A stretch of DNA of 32,960 bases from an uncultured Clostridium sp. GTDB lineage: Bacteria > Bacillota > Clostridia > Christensenellales > CAG-138. Positions 17,169 through 25,192 of this stretch are shown here, in pieces (position 1 is the first letter of the stretch; each line of letters opens with the position of its first letter). The stretch spans positions 1 through 32,960 of the forward strand of contig UQNF01000016.1 in NCBI GenBank assembly GCA_900542285.1, read 5' to 3'. Position numbers and translations under genes: made by a program. Under the pieces are notes generated by a model that was not told the origin of the DNA, ran no database searches, and was given only the letters and a program-made list of their open reading frames with translations.

Positions 17169-17197
17169 TTGCAAGAGCGAAAAGAATGTGATATACT
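17169..17197 (+). promoter_or_regulatory. Promoter of the peptidoglycan-binding protein gene
   Basis: TTGCAA at 17169-17174 and TATACT at 17192-17197 have a 17-bp spacer. The transcript starts near 17204, downstream of the TTG that opens the longest frame, which supports the start at 17241. Confidence 0.65.
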
Positions 17198-17240
17198 GAT
17201 AACGAAACTAGGCATCGTTCAGTATTCGGGAGGGAAAGAG

Positions 17241-17999
17241 TTGAAAAGGCTAATATCATTTGCATTATGCGTAATATTGCTTACCGCCGCATTTGTTCCG
17301 GCTTCAGCTGCAAACGAAGGCGTTTATTCTAACGGAGCTACAGGCGAGACCGTAGTTCGTATTCAGCTTCGGCTTGCTGAGCTTGGATATCTTTTCTATA
17401 AACCTACCGGAGCATACCGCTCGATGACCGTGGAGGCTGTTAAGGCATTTCAGCAGCGCTGCTGTGATGTTGGCCTATCGGTTGCCGTTGACGGTGTTAT
17501 GGGATATGAGACGATGCGCAAACTGTTCTCAAACGATGCACCAAGGGCAAAGATACCCGACTCGGTCCATATCGCAATAGGCCCGACCTCCGAAAAGCTT
17601 TCGGTCAAGGGCGAAACGGTCGAGTGGAATACGGTTAAATCACTGCTCACTATCGGAGAATCCTATGAGGTAACGGACTGCAATACAGGCAAGGTTTTTG
17701 AACTGACCTTCTCCGGGGGTGAAAACCATGCCGAGATGGAGCTGACAAGTCAGGATTGGCTCGAAGAGTTTATGAAGATTTGCGGCGGGGAGTTCAACTG
17801 CTATAAGCGTCCGGTGGTAGTTAAGATAGGCGATAAGAATATCGCAGCATCCATTCAGTGCTATCCGCACGGCTCCGAGAGCCTCACAGAGAACGGCATG
17901 ACAGGACATATTTGCGTCTTCTTTTCGGGCAGCCTGTCACACGTGGGCAATCTTCACGATGTGGAGCATGAGGCTAATATAAAGGCCGCAGGACAATAA
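17241..17999 (+). CDS. Secreted peptidoglycan-binding domain protein
   Basis: About 252 aa from a TTG start that has GGGAGGG 6-7 bases upstream; the longer frame from 17169 begins at the promoter and is rejected. The N-terminus, LKRLISFALCVILLTAAFVP then ASA, is a clear signal peptide. Residues about 28-90 are a PG_binding_1 repeat (GETVVRIQLRLAELGYL and AVKAFQQR). The rest is a C-terminal domain that I cannot name, with a conserved-looking stretch CYPHGSESL, GMTGHICVFFSGSLSH and DVEHEANIKAAG near the end. The His and Cys residues could be functional. No lytic, NlpC or L,D-transpeptidase motif is present. It probably acts at the cell wall or spore cortex, but the activity is unknown. Confidence 0.8.
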   Translation: MKRLISFALCVILLTAAFVPASAANEGVYSNGATGETVVRIQLRLAELGYLFYKPTGAYRSMTVEAVKAFQQRCCDVGLSVAVDGVMGYETMRKLFSNDAPRAKIPDSVHIAIGPTSEKLSVKGETVEWNTVKSLLTIGESYEVTDCNTGKVFELTFSGGENHAEMELTSQDWLEEFMKICGGEFNCYKRPVVVKIGDKNIAASIQCYPHGSESLTENGMTGHICVFFSGSLSHVGNLHDVEHEANIKAAGQ

Positions 18000-18015
18000 G
18001 AATATTTGATTCGCA

Positions 18016-18051
18016 AAAAATCCGGTAATGCTGCTGCATTGCCGGATTTTT
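18016..18051. terminator. Strong bidirectional terminator
   Basis: A 16-bp stem AAAAATCCGGTAATGC/GCATTGCCGGATTTTT with one G-T wobble and a 4-base loop. It ends in T5 on plus and in T6 on minus. It serves the peptidoglycan-binding gene and the convergent DUF2156 gene, whose stop codon lies at its edge. Confidence 0.9.
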
Positions 18052-18955
18052 ATGAATAAATAATGTTATATTTATCCAGCATCTTACATGGCTTATATCC
18101 CTGCTTGGACTTTCTCAATCCCTCGTCTCCGGCATCGTCCTGACGATTGATGTAAATGAGACGATCACTTTTCATGGACTCGGCAAAACACATTGCGAGC
18201 ACCTGGTAAGCTCCGATAAAACCGGTAAGCGATTTTTCGACATGGATATGGAGCGTATCGCCGATCGGTTCTCCGATGGTAAAGCCCTGAAGCCTGTTGT
18301 CGGCAAATAACAATCCGCCGTAAAGGCCGAGCGCATCGAAGGCATCAAAAATACAGTTGAGGTTCGCAAGCTCTGCTTCGGCTGATGCCTCATCCTTATC
18401 AAATTCGCTTCGGTTTTCCACCATGAATCGTCTGGCAAGGCTGATATTTTCATTTGTCATCGGAACAAATTGATAATCAGGATGCTCATGCGTAAAACGA
18501 TTAACATGGTTCCGCTGTCCATGAAGCGCCTTTCCCTTATAGCCGCAGAAATTCTCATATGGATACAGGTAGTCTGACCAAGTCGGGTTGCTGCTGATCT
18601 CAACGGGTTGTCCAAAATGCTGCTTGATCCTGTCAATGTATTCCTCGGGAACACAGCAGAATCGAAGCGGTCTTCCGCTTTCTGCGGCATCTGCGGCAAT
18701 TATGTCCAGCGCGGCATCAAATCCATCTTCATCACACACGGGCATCGTATAATAGCAGCTGTAAGGCACTGTTTCCGGTTCGGGATCGGACAGGCAGAAC
18801 AGCACACAATCCCTGATACAGCCACGCATATTAAAACTGCTTGACCAAAGAGCCATGCAGCCTGGAGTATAATCGCACAGTCTCAAATCGTTCGGAAATG
18901 GCTGTTTTTTGAATTCGCGCAGCATTTCCAAAGTAATAGGCTTAAAATCCAGCAT
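18050..18955 (-). CDS. DUF2156 protein (phosphatidylglycerol lysyltransferase C-terminal-like)
   Basis: 301 aa, soluble, built like a tandem GNAT fold. Recognisable parts: MLDFKPITLEMLREFKK at the start, DYLYPYENFCGYKGKALHGQ then RNHVNRF in the middle, and IYINRQDDAGDEGLRKSKQG near the end. These match the DUF2156/LPG_synthase_C group, which in MprF transfers an amino acid from tRNA to lipid. There is no flippase or other membrane part here, so a cytoplasmic acyl- or aminoacyl-transferase with unknown acceptor is the safest reading. No good ribosome site precedes ATG 18955. It follows iscU on the same strand, separated by a hairpin, and may depend on read-through. Confidence 0.82.
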   Translation of the reverse strand: MLDFKPITLEMLREFKKQPFPNDLRLCDYTPGCMALWSSSFNMRGCIRDCVLFCLSDPEPETVPYSCYYTMPVCDEDGFDAALDIIAADAAESGRPLRFCCVPEEYIDRIKQHFGQPVEISSNPTWSDYLYPYENFCGYKGKALHGQRNHVNRFTHEHPDYQFVPMTNENISLARRFMVENRSEFDKDEASAEAELANLNCIFDAFDALGLYGGLLFADNRLQGFTIGEPIGDTLHIHVEKSLTGFIGAYQVLAMCFAESMKSDRLIYINRQDDAGDEGLRKSKQGYKPCKMLDKYNIIYS

Positions 18956-18975
18956 AAATCGTCATCTGCATGCAT

Positions 18976-19008
18976 AAACCGAACCGACAGTGGCTGTCGG
19001 CTCGGTTT
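18976..19008. terminator. Hairpin after iscU
   Basis: Arms of 7+7 bp with one internal mismatch: AAACCGA and CCGACAG against CTGTCGG and TCGGTTT, with a 3-base loop. It lies between the iscU stop and the DUF2156 start. No long T-run follows on the minus strand, so it may be an attenuator or mRNA-end stabiliser rather than a full terminator. Confidence 0.55.
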
Positions 19009-19023
19009 AATGATATTGATGTG

Positions 19024-19470
19024 TTATTCGTCTTCTTCTTCGACGTGTTCTTCTTCCTCGTGTCCGCAGTTAACACAGTTGCATTCGCAGTCGGTTTCGC
19101 CGTTCTTGCGTGCATAGTAATTATCGATAGCGGCCTTAACAGCTTCCTCTGCCAGAACAGAGCAGTGAAGCTTTTGGGGAGGAAGCCCTTCGAGTGCTTC
19201 AACAACAGCGGAATTGGTGAGCTTTAGCGCCTCATCAATGCTCTTGCCCTTGATGAGCTCGGTCGCCATGCTGCTGGTAGCCACTGCTGCGCCGCAGCCA
19301 AAGGTCTTGAAACCGACATCTTCAATAATGCCGTCATCGTTGACCTTGAGGAACATCTGCATAATATCGCCGCACTTTGCGTTGCCGACCATGCCTACGC
19401 CGTTTGCGCCTTCAACCTCTCCCATGTTGCGGGGATGTGCAAAATGATCCATGACCTTTTCAGTATACAT
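19024..19470 (-). CDS. iscU: Iron-sulfur cluster assembly scaffold, IscU/NifU N-terminal type
   Basis: Scaffold on which Fe-S clusters are built from IscS-derived sulfur, 148 aa. It starts MYTEKVMDHFAHPRNMG and has the three ligand Cys in GNAKCGDIM, KTFGCGAAVA and KLHCSVLAEEA. The C-terminus after about residue 125 adds CECNCVNCG followed by an acidic tail, EEEEHVEEEDE; such a short Cys-rich tail is seen in clostridial NifU-like proteins and is not needed for the scaffold fold. AGGAGG lies 7-8 bases before the ATG. It is third in the iscR-iscS-iscU operon, 23 nt after iscS. Confidence 0.95.
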   Translation of the reverse strand: MYTEKVMDHFAHPRNMGEVEGANGVGMVGNAKCGDIMQMFLKVNDDGIIEDVGFKTFGCGAAVATSSMATELIKGKSIDEALKLTNSAVVEALEGLPPQKLHCSVLAEEAVKAAIDNYYARKNGETDCECNCVNCGHEEEEHVEEEDE

Positions 19471-19493
19471 ATCTTTAACCTCCTGTAGATTGA

Positions 19494-20654
19494 TTAACCT
19501 TTATAAAGCGGTGACATCCTGCGAAGCTTAGCAACGATGTCGGGAAGAACCTCGAGCACATAATCCACATCTTCTTCGGTGGTATCATCGCTCAAAGTAA
19601 GACGAACGGAGCCGTGTGCGATCTCGTGCGGCAGGCCCATTGCGAGCAGCACATGGGACGGATCGAGAGAACCGCTGGTACATGCGGAACCGCTTGATGC
19701 GGCAATACCGTTCAGATCGAGCATAAGCAGGATGGATTCGCCCTCGATATACTTTATCGAGAAATTTACATTGCCCGGAAGTCTTTCGGTGGGATGACCG
19801 TTGAGCTTAACTTCGGGAATGGCAGCAGGGATACCGGCGATAAGCTTATCGCGGAGCTTGGCGATCCTGCCGGCAGTGCCGTCAATATCGCTGCATGCAA
19901 TCTCTATAGCTTTGCCAAGCCCAACGATTCCGGCAACATTTTCGGTACCGGCACGCTTCCTGCGCTCCTGAGCGCCGCCGTGGAGCAGGGGAGGGACAAC
20001 AATGCCCTTGCGAACATAGAGTGCGCCAACGCCCTTGGGGCCGTGGAACTTGTGTGCGGAAAGGGATAGCATGTCGATATTCATATCCTTTACATCGATC
20101 TTTATATGACCTACGGCCTGAACGGCGTCGGTATGGAAAAACACACCCTTTTCGCGGCAGACAGCACCTATCTCCCTGACCGGCATAATGGTGCCGACCT
20201 CGTTATTGCCGAACATGATGCTTACAAGAATGGTATCGTCGCGGATCGCGTCGCTGACCTGCTGCGCAGTGACCCTGCCATATTCATCGACCGGGAGATA
20301 TGTGACCTCATAGCCGTGCTTTTCAAGATACTCACAGGTATGAAGAATTGCATGGTGCTCAACGGCAGAAGTTATGATATGTTTACCCTTCTTCTGATAC
20401 CTGTCGGCGATACCCTTGAGCGCCATGTTGTCAGCTTCTGTACCGCAGCCGGTGAAGATAATCTCGTTATCCTCAGCGTTAAGTGCGGCTGCGAGCTGAT
20501 GCCTTGCGTTCTCGATGGCCTTATGAGCTTCCTGACCGAAGTAGTAAAGGCTCGATGGATTGCCGTACATGTCGGTCAAATAGGGCATCATAGCATCCAA
20601 GACTTCCTTATGCAGCGAGGTAGTCGCGGCATTATCCATATAGACTCGTTTCAT
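19494..20654 (-). CDS. iscS: Cysteine desulfurase
   Basis: PLP enzyme that takes sulfur from cysteine and passes it to IscU, 386 aa. Landmarks: YMDNAATTSLHKEVLDAM at the start, the TEADN stretch, SAVEHHAI, the PLP lysine in SLSAHKFHGPKGVGAL, RAGTENV, and the active-site Cys loop SSGSACTSGSLDPSHVL. The ribosome site AAAGGATG lies inside the last codons of iscR, whose stop is 5 bases before this ATG, so translation is coupled. The long active-site loop assigns it to the NifS/IscS class and not to the SufS class. Confidence 0.96.
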   Translation of the reverse strand: MKRVYMDNAATTSLHKEVLDAMMPYLTDMYGNPSSLYYFGQEAHKAIENARHQLAAALNAEDNEIIFTGCGTEADNMALKGIADRYQKKGKHIITSAVEHHAILHTCEYLEKHGYEVTYLPVDEYGRVTAQQVSDAIRDDTILVSIMFGNNEVGTIMPVREIGAVCREKGVFFHTDAVQAVGHIKIDVKDMNIDMLSLSAHKFHGPKGVGALYVRKGIVVPPLLHGGAQERRKRAGTENVAGIVGLGKAIEIACSDIDGTAGRIAKLRDKLIAGIPAAIPEVKLNGHPTERLPGNVNFSIKYIEGESILLMLDLNGIAASSGSACTSGSLDPSHVLLAMGLPHEIAHGSVRLTLSDDTTEEDVDYVLEVLPDIVAKLRRMSPLYKG

Positions 20655-20659
20655 CAGAA

Positions 20660-21094
20660 CTAATTCATCCTTTCAGTTTGCGTAATATAGTCATCCGCCA
20701 TATCGCGGATTGTAGTTGAATCAAGCACATCGTCAATGCGCCTTTGAAGCTTGAGCCAGAGAGGCCTTGCAGAACAGGAGCAGACGTTGGTGCAGTCCGT
20801 TCCGTCGGTGCCGACGCAGTCGACAAGGGTCGTACTGCCTTCAAGCGCCTTAAGAACATCCCCGACACTGATGAGTTCCGGGGCCCGCGCGAGCGAGTAT
20901 CCGCCCTGAGAACCGCGGGAGGCAGTGACGAGACCGGCCTTTTTTAGAGTTCCGATAAGCTGCTCAAGATAAGCGGCGCTAATGCCCTGCTTGTCGGCAA
21001 GCTGAGCGATGGACAGCCTGCATCCGCAGGAGTAGCTTACAGCAAGGTCTACCATGGCTTTTATGCCGTATCTTCCCTTGGTGGACAGCTTCAT
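20660..21094 (-). CDS. iscR: Rrf2-family iron-sulfur regulator (IscR-like)
   Basis: 144 aa winged-helix regulator. It starts MKLSTKGRYGIKAMVDLAVS, the Rrf2 signature, then has LADKQGISAAYLEQLIGTLK (DNA-binding helix region), GSQGGYSLARAP (wing), and a Cys-rich loop CVGTDGTDCTNVCSCSARPLW that probably binds a cluster and senses Fe-S status. The frame is open upstream to 21262, but GGGAGG sits 7 bases before ATG 21094 and the promoter lies inside that extension, so the short form is right. It leads the isc operon and most likely represses it, since two similar 23-bp elements lie in its promoter. Confidence 0.94.
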   Translation of the reverse strand: MKLSTKGRYGIKAMVDLAVSYSCGCRLSIAQLADKQGISAAYLEQLIGTLKKAGLVTASRGSQGGYSLARAPELISVGDVLKALEGSTTLVDCVGTDGTDCTNVCSCSARPLWLKLQRRIDDVLDSTTIRDMADDYITQTERMN

Positions 21095-21133
21095 TCCCGT
21101 ACCTCCCTTAGTGTTATCGCTTCGGACGATCAA

Positions 21134-21162
21134 ATCATACCACTTTACTAGGATATCGTCAA
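21134..21162 (-). promoter_or_regulatory. Promoter of the isc operon
   Basis: On the minus strand TTGACG (21162-21157) and TATGAT (21139-21134) are separated by exactly 17 bp. The leader to ATG 21094 is about 35 nt. The spacer and -10 box are occupied by the proximal copy of the tandem repeat. Confidence 0.75.
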
Positions 21163-21189
21163 GCAATTCCAACCAAATTACTTGGATAT
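21134..21189 (-). repeat. Tandem 23-bp elements, probable Rrf2 operators
   Basis: Copies at 21134-21156 and 21167-21189 match at 17 of 23 positions, with the shared core (minus strand) ATATCC, AGTAA and TGG(T). They start 33 bp apart, close to three helical turns. The proximal copy fills the -10/-35 spacer; the distal copy lies upstream of -35. Each has a loose ATATCC/GGTAT-like dyad. They look like binding sites for the adjacent regulator. Confidence 0.6.
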
Positions 21190-21221
21190 ATTGTGCCGAA
21201 CCCTTTGAAATTATTCGGAAC

Positions 21222-21248
21222 AAAAAAACGGAGCTGTATTGCTCCGTT
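21222..21248 (-). terminator. Terminator of lon
   Basis: The minus strand has AACGGAGC, a 6-base loop, GCTCCGTT, then a run of T (21228-21222). It lies about 15 bases after the lon stop. Confidence 0.88.
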
Positions 21249-21262
21249 CCGATATTATTCAC

Positions 21263-23629
21263 TTATGCCGGCGCACCGGTTCTGCCCGTATCCTGCGGAA
21301 TCATCATTGGCTGTACGAACGGCTGACGCACAAGGGCGTGCTCAAGCACTTCGTCGGCGGAATTTACATAGATGATTTCAAGCTTATCGGTGATATCCTT
21401 GGGCACTTCGGATACCGTACTGCGGTTTTTTTCGGGAAGCAGCACGGTTGTAATGCCGGCGGTTACCGCCGCCAGGAGCTTTTCACGAAGTCCGCCTATG
21501 GGAAGCACTCTTCCGCGAAGCGTTATCTCTCCGGTCATAGCAAGCCTGGCCTTTACAGGAATCCCGGTGACTGCACTTGCAACAGCGGTCAGCATTGCAA
21601 TACCTGCAGAGGGTCCGTCCTTGGGAACTGCTCCCTCGGGGACGTGTATGTGGAGGTCGATCTTCTGATTGAAATCGGGAGCCAGCCCGAACATGTCGCA
21701 GCGAGCGCGTATGCAGGTGATAGCGGCCTTTGCGCTCTCCTGCATCACATCCCCAAGCTGTCCGGTGAGTTGGAGCTGTCCCGTACCCTTGAGCGCCGCA
21801 ACTTCTATTTGAAGCGTATCACCGCCAACACTGGTCCATGCAAGCCCGTTGACCACTCCGATCTCCGGCTCCGCATCGGCTGCTTCATAGGAATATTTGG
21901 GAACGCCAAGGTATTCGTGAAGCTTGGCATGGCTGAGCTTTATACGCTTTTTGCCTACGGAAATATCGCATGCAGCCTTTCTGCATATGGCAGCAATGGT
22001 TCTGTCAAGCGTTCTGACTCCTGCCTCACGGGTGTAGCACTCGATTATCTCCCGGATGATATCAACGGGGAAGGTCAGCATGCTCTTTCTGAGCCCGTGT
22101 TTCTCAAGCTCCTTGGGGATCAGATGGCGCGCGGCGATCTGCATCTTTTCGGTTGCAAGATATCCTGGCACCTCAATTACTTCCATCCTGTCAAGGAGGG
22201 GACGGGGAATACCTGAGAGATCGTTTGCAGTCGTTATGAACATGACCTTGGACAGGTCATAGGGCATCTCCAGAAAATGATCGCGGAATGCAAAGTTCTG
22301 TGCGCTGTCCAGCACCTCGAGTATCGCCGCCGCAGGATCTCCGTTATAGTCCTTGGCAAGCTTGTCTATCTCATCAAAAAGGATAACTGGGTTTATGGTG
22401 CCTGCCTGACGCATTGCCGCTATGACCCTTCCGGGCATTGCGCCGATATAAGTCCTGCGGTGTCCTCTTATCTCAGCCTCATCGCGTATTCCGCCAAGAC
22501 TCATGCGAACAAATTTGCGCCCGAGAGCGGCTGCGATGGATGACGATATTGAGGTTTTTCCGACGCCCGGCGGGCCTACAAAGCAAATTATCTGTCCGTT
22601 GACCTTGCCGGTAAGCTTTCCGACGGCAAGGTATTCAAGAACCCTTTCCTTGACCTTATCAAGACCATAATGGTCGGCGTCGAGGATCGCTTTTGCGTTC
22701 TCAATGTCAAGGTTATCCGTGCTTTCTTCGGTATAGGGAAGATCCAGCAGGCAATCGATGAAGGTCCTGAGCGACGGAGCTTCATGCGAACCCGGGGGGA
22801 GGGCGGAAAAACGGGTTATTTCGGTTTCAAGCTTGGCCTTGATTGCAGGAGGGAATTCCCTTGACGCAAGGCGCTTGCGAAATTCGTCAGACTCCATCTG
22901 TTCATTTTCGCCAAGCTCCGCACGGATCGCGCGTATCTGCTCGCGCAAGACATATTCCTTTTGATTTTTATCGATCTGTTCCTTAACCCGCTGATCTATG
23001 CGCTTGCTCAGGGTTGCAAGCTCGATCTCGCGGTTAATTATGCTGATGAGCATAACACACTGCTGCTCAAAATCCTCCTGCTCGATATACTGCTGACGCT
23101 CATCTGCCTTGAGGATGATAAGATTAGCCGCTTTGAACATATAGTCATAGGACATGATCGCCTTCTCGATAAGCATAAGGGATTCCTGTATGCCGGGGCG
23201 TGATGATGCGTTGATAAGCTCGTTCAGCTTTTCAGAGATCGTCGGACGCAGCGCCAAGGCTTTGTCACTGTTTACGCTTTCGTCAAACAGAACAATATCG
23301 GCCGCTATCAGGTTATCGTGCTGAATAAAGCGCACGACCTTTGCCCGGGATAAGCCCTCTACCGTTACATGTATGGTATCACCGATGAGACGAGATACCG
23401 CCTTTATCCTGCAAAGGCAGCCGGTCGTGTAGATATTATCACTGGTTATCTCGCTCTGGCGATGGTTTTTCTGAGCAGACACAAAGATGAGCTGCTCGTT
23501 TTTTTGAGCAAGCTCGATTGCGGCAACGCTCTTATCTCTTCCCACATCGAAGCTGACGAGGGTAAATGGGAAAACTATCAATCCTCTGAGAGGAATTATA
23601 GGAATGTTTTCATAGCTATTCTTTTCCAC
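21263..23629 (-). CDS. lon: ATP-dependent Lon protease
   Basis: Cytoplasmic AAA+ serine protease, about 788 aa. An N-terminal LON substrate domain starts at IPIIPLRGLIVFP. Walker A is FVGPPGVGKTSI and Walker B is VILFDEIDKL. The proteolytic domain has the catalytic Ser in PKDGPSAGIAMLTA and the Lys in RVLPIGGLREKLLAA. The frame is open to GTG 23689, but the promoter places transcription start there. GTG 23629 has AAGAGG 7 bases upstream and sits just before the conserved N-terminus, so it is preferred; ATG 23650 is the alternative. No CIRCE or CtsR box was seen in the leader. Confidence 0.96.
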   Translation of the reverse strand: MEKNSYENIPIIPLRGLIVFPFTLVSFDVGRDKSVAAIELAQKNEQLIFVSAQKNHRQSEITSDNIYTTGCLCRIKAVSRLIGDTIHVTVEGLSRAKVVRFIQHDNLIAADIVLFDESVNSDKALALRPTISEKLNELINASSRPGIQESLMLIEKAIMSYDYMFKAANLIILKADERQQYIEQEDFEQQCVMLISIINREIELATLSKRIDQRVKEQIDKNQKEYVLREQIRAIRAELGENEQMESDEFRKRLASREFPPAIKAKLETEITRFSALPPGSHEAPSLRTFIDCLLDLPYTEESTDNLDIENAKAILDADHYGLDKVKERVLEYLAVGKLTGKVNGQIICFVGPPGVGKTSISSSIAAALGRKFVRMSLGGIRDEAEIRGHRRTYIGAMPGRVIAAMRQAGTINPVILFDEIDKLAKDYNGDPAAAILEVLDSAQNFAFRDHFLEMPYDLSKVMFITTANDLSGIPRPLLDRMEVIEVPGYLATEKMQIAARHLIPKELEKHGLRKSMLTFPVDIIREIIECYTREAGVRTLDRTIAAICRKAACDISVGKKRIKLSHAKLHEYLGVPKYSYEAADAEPEIGVVNGLAWTSVGGDTLQIEVAALKGTGQLQLTGQLGDVMQESAKAAITCIRARCDMFGLAPDFNQKIDLHIHVPEGAVPKDGPSAGIAMLTAVASAVTGIPVKARLAMTGEITLRGRVLPIGGLREKLLAAVTAGITTVLLPEKNRSTVSEVPKDITDKLEIIYVNSADEVLEHALVRQPFVQPMMIPQDTGRTGAPA

Positions 23630-23691
23630 AGTCGTACCTCTTTGCCGCATATCGTAACCGAATACGGCGTGATAGTTGTTTTTACGCACTA

Positions 23692-23720
23692 ATTATATCG
23701 GACATAATAAAAAAGCACAA
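23692..23720 (-). promoter_or_regulatory. Promoter of lon
   Basis: On the minus strand TTGTGC (23720-23715) and TATAAT (23697-23692) are 17 bp apart. The predicted start near 23685 leaves a leader of about 55 nt before GTG 23629. Confidence 0.65.
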
Positions 23721-23877
23721 CACACAATATTTGGGCTATGTGCAATTATTAAAAATATATGGAAACATATGCCGGAAGCTGATAGACAGCTTATCCGACA
23801 GGAGTGGTAATGAATTATATTACATGCATAGGAAACCGTTGCGGATAATACCGATGCGATCAGTCACTTTACGCTGG
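23721..23877. other. Intergenic stretch upstream of lon
   Basis: No gene is supported. It holds a hairpin at 23773-23797 (CGGAAGCTG against CAGCTT-TCCG with one bulged A), and a 12-codon frame from ATG 23810 with GGAG upstream. The hairpin may end minus-strand transcripts coming from the remnant at 23878-24072, as T-rich sequence follows at a distance. Confidence 0.3.
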
Positions 23878-24072
23878 TTAGTGTAAAATAATTCTGGGAT
23901 AAAGAACAAGCATGCGCCGGCAGGTCTGACCTGCGGTAAGCTCACCTGCACTGCTGTCCTGCTCAAAGCTTGCGTCAAACTCCGGCAACTCGATCCCTGC
24001 GCTTGATTTTTCCCAGAAGAACTTGACACGATCCTTATGCTGTGCAGCATTTGACAGAATGGGATAAAGATG
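23878..24072 (-). pseudogene. Start-less C-terminal gene remnant
   Basis: A minus-strand frame of 64 codons runs from just after a TAG (24075-24073) to a TAA (23880-23878). It reads like real protein, with charged and amphipathic stretches such as KDRVKFFWEKSSAGIELPEF and DSSAGELTAGQTCRRMLVLY, but has no ATG, GTG or TTG near its beginning and no ribosome site. It looks like the 3' end of a gene whose front has been lost. The family is not recognised. The promoter of the next plus-strand operon has formed within its upstream end. An overlapping minus-strand frame (23820-24050) with a less protein-like composition is rejected. Confidence 0.4.
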
Positions 24073-24079
24073 CTAAAAT
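24051..24079 (+). promoter_or_regulatory. Consensus promoter of the surface O-acylation operon
   Basis: TTGACA at 24051-24056 and TAAAAT at 24074-24079 have a 17-bp spacer. The start near 24086 puts a small GTGTG-TTTAT-CACAC hairpin (24088-24102) at the very 5' end of the message. Confidence 0.75.
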
Positions 24080-24141
24080 AAACAAGTGTGTGTTTATCAC
24101 ACCCTAGCTAGCTGGGATAGAATGCATAAAGAGGGATAATT

Positions 24142-25149
24142 ATGAAAAAAATGATCAATATTATCAGTATTATTATGGCTTTGCTGATAATGATAACAGC
24201 CTTCTGCTTTGCGGGCTGTACTCCCAAAGAGAATAACAGTACGCCCGAGCCGACGGCACAGCCGACTTCCGAACCTCAGATCGAGGACGGCACGCCTACT
24301 CCTGCGCCTGTTGCAACTCCGCAGCAGACAGGCACAAATACCGAAACAGAAGCACCTACTGCCGATATAAGTCCTGAGCCCACAGAGGAACCTACGGGCA
24401 CTGCATCCGAATTACCCGTGGGCGATGATATCAATATCGAGACAAACGGCCTGCCGACACGCTTTACCATGCCGACTGAGCTTTACGGACTCAGCAAGGC
24501 CGAGTGTGAAGCATGGTTTGAGGATGCTTGCTTTGTGGGCGATTCTGTAGTCCTCGGCTGGAAAAACTATAATTCATTGATGCTCCAGAACGACCCCGGT
24601 TTCTTTGGCAACACCAGGTTTTTCTGCGAAGGCAGCTACGGTTTCGGCCATGCGCTCGAGCCGGTAACGGAGGACAGCCTGCATCCCAGATACGGAGGCG
24701 AAAAGCGTTCGATCGAGGATGCCCTGCAGCTGATGAACGCTAAGAAGGCCATTATCTGCTTTGGCGTTAATGATATCAGCATTTATGGCATTGACGGAAC
24801 GCTTGATAATTGCCGTGAGCTGATTTCAAGGATCTATGCCAAGAATCCGAACATCAAGCTCTATTTTATCAGCGCAATGTATATGTACAAGGGAAGCGAG
24901 AAGCCCAAGCTCAACAATGCAAATCTTCTTTTGCTCAACCGTGGGATCGCCGAAATCTGCAATGAACTGAACATTCCGTTCATAAATATTGCCAGTCACC
25001 TTATTGATGAGGAAGGCTTTGTCCCGGATGAATACAGCAGTGATCATTATGTACATCAGACCTATGCAGCATACGATGTATGGGCAGAGGTACTGAGAAG
25101 CGTTGCGGCAAGAGAGCTGAAGGGCATTGCCCATCCCGTGTTTCATTGA
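24142..25149 (+). CDS. SGNH/GDSL-hydrolase lipoprotein
   Basis: 335 aa exported protein. A signal peptide ends in a lipobox FAGC with Cys26, so it is lipid-anchored outside the cell. Residues about 27-105 are a low-complexity Pro/Thr/Glu linker that spans the wall. The rest is an SGNH domain: FVGDSVVLGW with Ser135 (block I), CFGVNDIS (block III, Asn-Asp), and SDHYVHQTYAAYDVW with Asp301 and His305 (block V, the Asp-His gap being one residue wider than the usual DxxH). Such proteins work as acetyl-esterases or acetyltransferases on polysaccharides, often with an MBOAT membrane protein; the MBOAT two genes downstream supports that role here. Confidence 0.85.
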   Translation: MKKMINIISIIMALLIMITAFCFAGCTPKENNSTPEPTAQPTSEPQIEDGTPTPAPVATPQQTGTNTETEAPTADISPEPTEEPTGTASELPVGDDINIETNGLPTRFTMPTELYGLSKAECEAWFEDACFVGDSVVLGWKNYNSLMLQNDPGFFGNTRFFCEGSYGFGHALEPVTEDSLHPRYGGEKRSIEDALQLMNAKKAIICFGVNDISIYGIDGTLDNCRELISRIYAKNPNIKLYFISAMYMYKGSEKPKLNNANLLLLNRGIAEICNELNIPFINIASHLIDEEGFVPDEYSSDHYVHQTYAAYDVWAEVLRSVAARELKGIAHPVFH

Positions 25150-25192
25150 TAATAGAAATAACTGAATTCACTGTGTTTATAAGGAGTTAATT

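Noticed and set aside
21239..22216. A 325-codon plus-strand frame
   Set aside because: It lies antisense to the conserved catalytic part of lon, has no ribosome site and a Cys/Gly/His composition typical of shadow frames.
23810..23848. Short frame of 12 codons with GGAG upstream
   Set aside because: Too short and without conserved features; it is not tied to a promoter.
23920..23934. Perfect 15-bp palindrome GCAGGTCTGACCTGC
   Set aside because: It lies within the coding-like remnant and has no promoter or partner site near it; chance is a sufficient explanation.
23820..24050. A 76-codon minus-strand frame upstream of lon
   Set aside because: Overlaps the remnant in another frame; its Ser/Arg/Gln-rich composition is less protein-like than the 64-codon frame 23878-24072.
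24023..24052. A second TTGACA (24023-24028) as promoter
   Set aside because: No acceptable -10 box at 16-18 bp; the TTGACA at 24051 has a good one.
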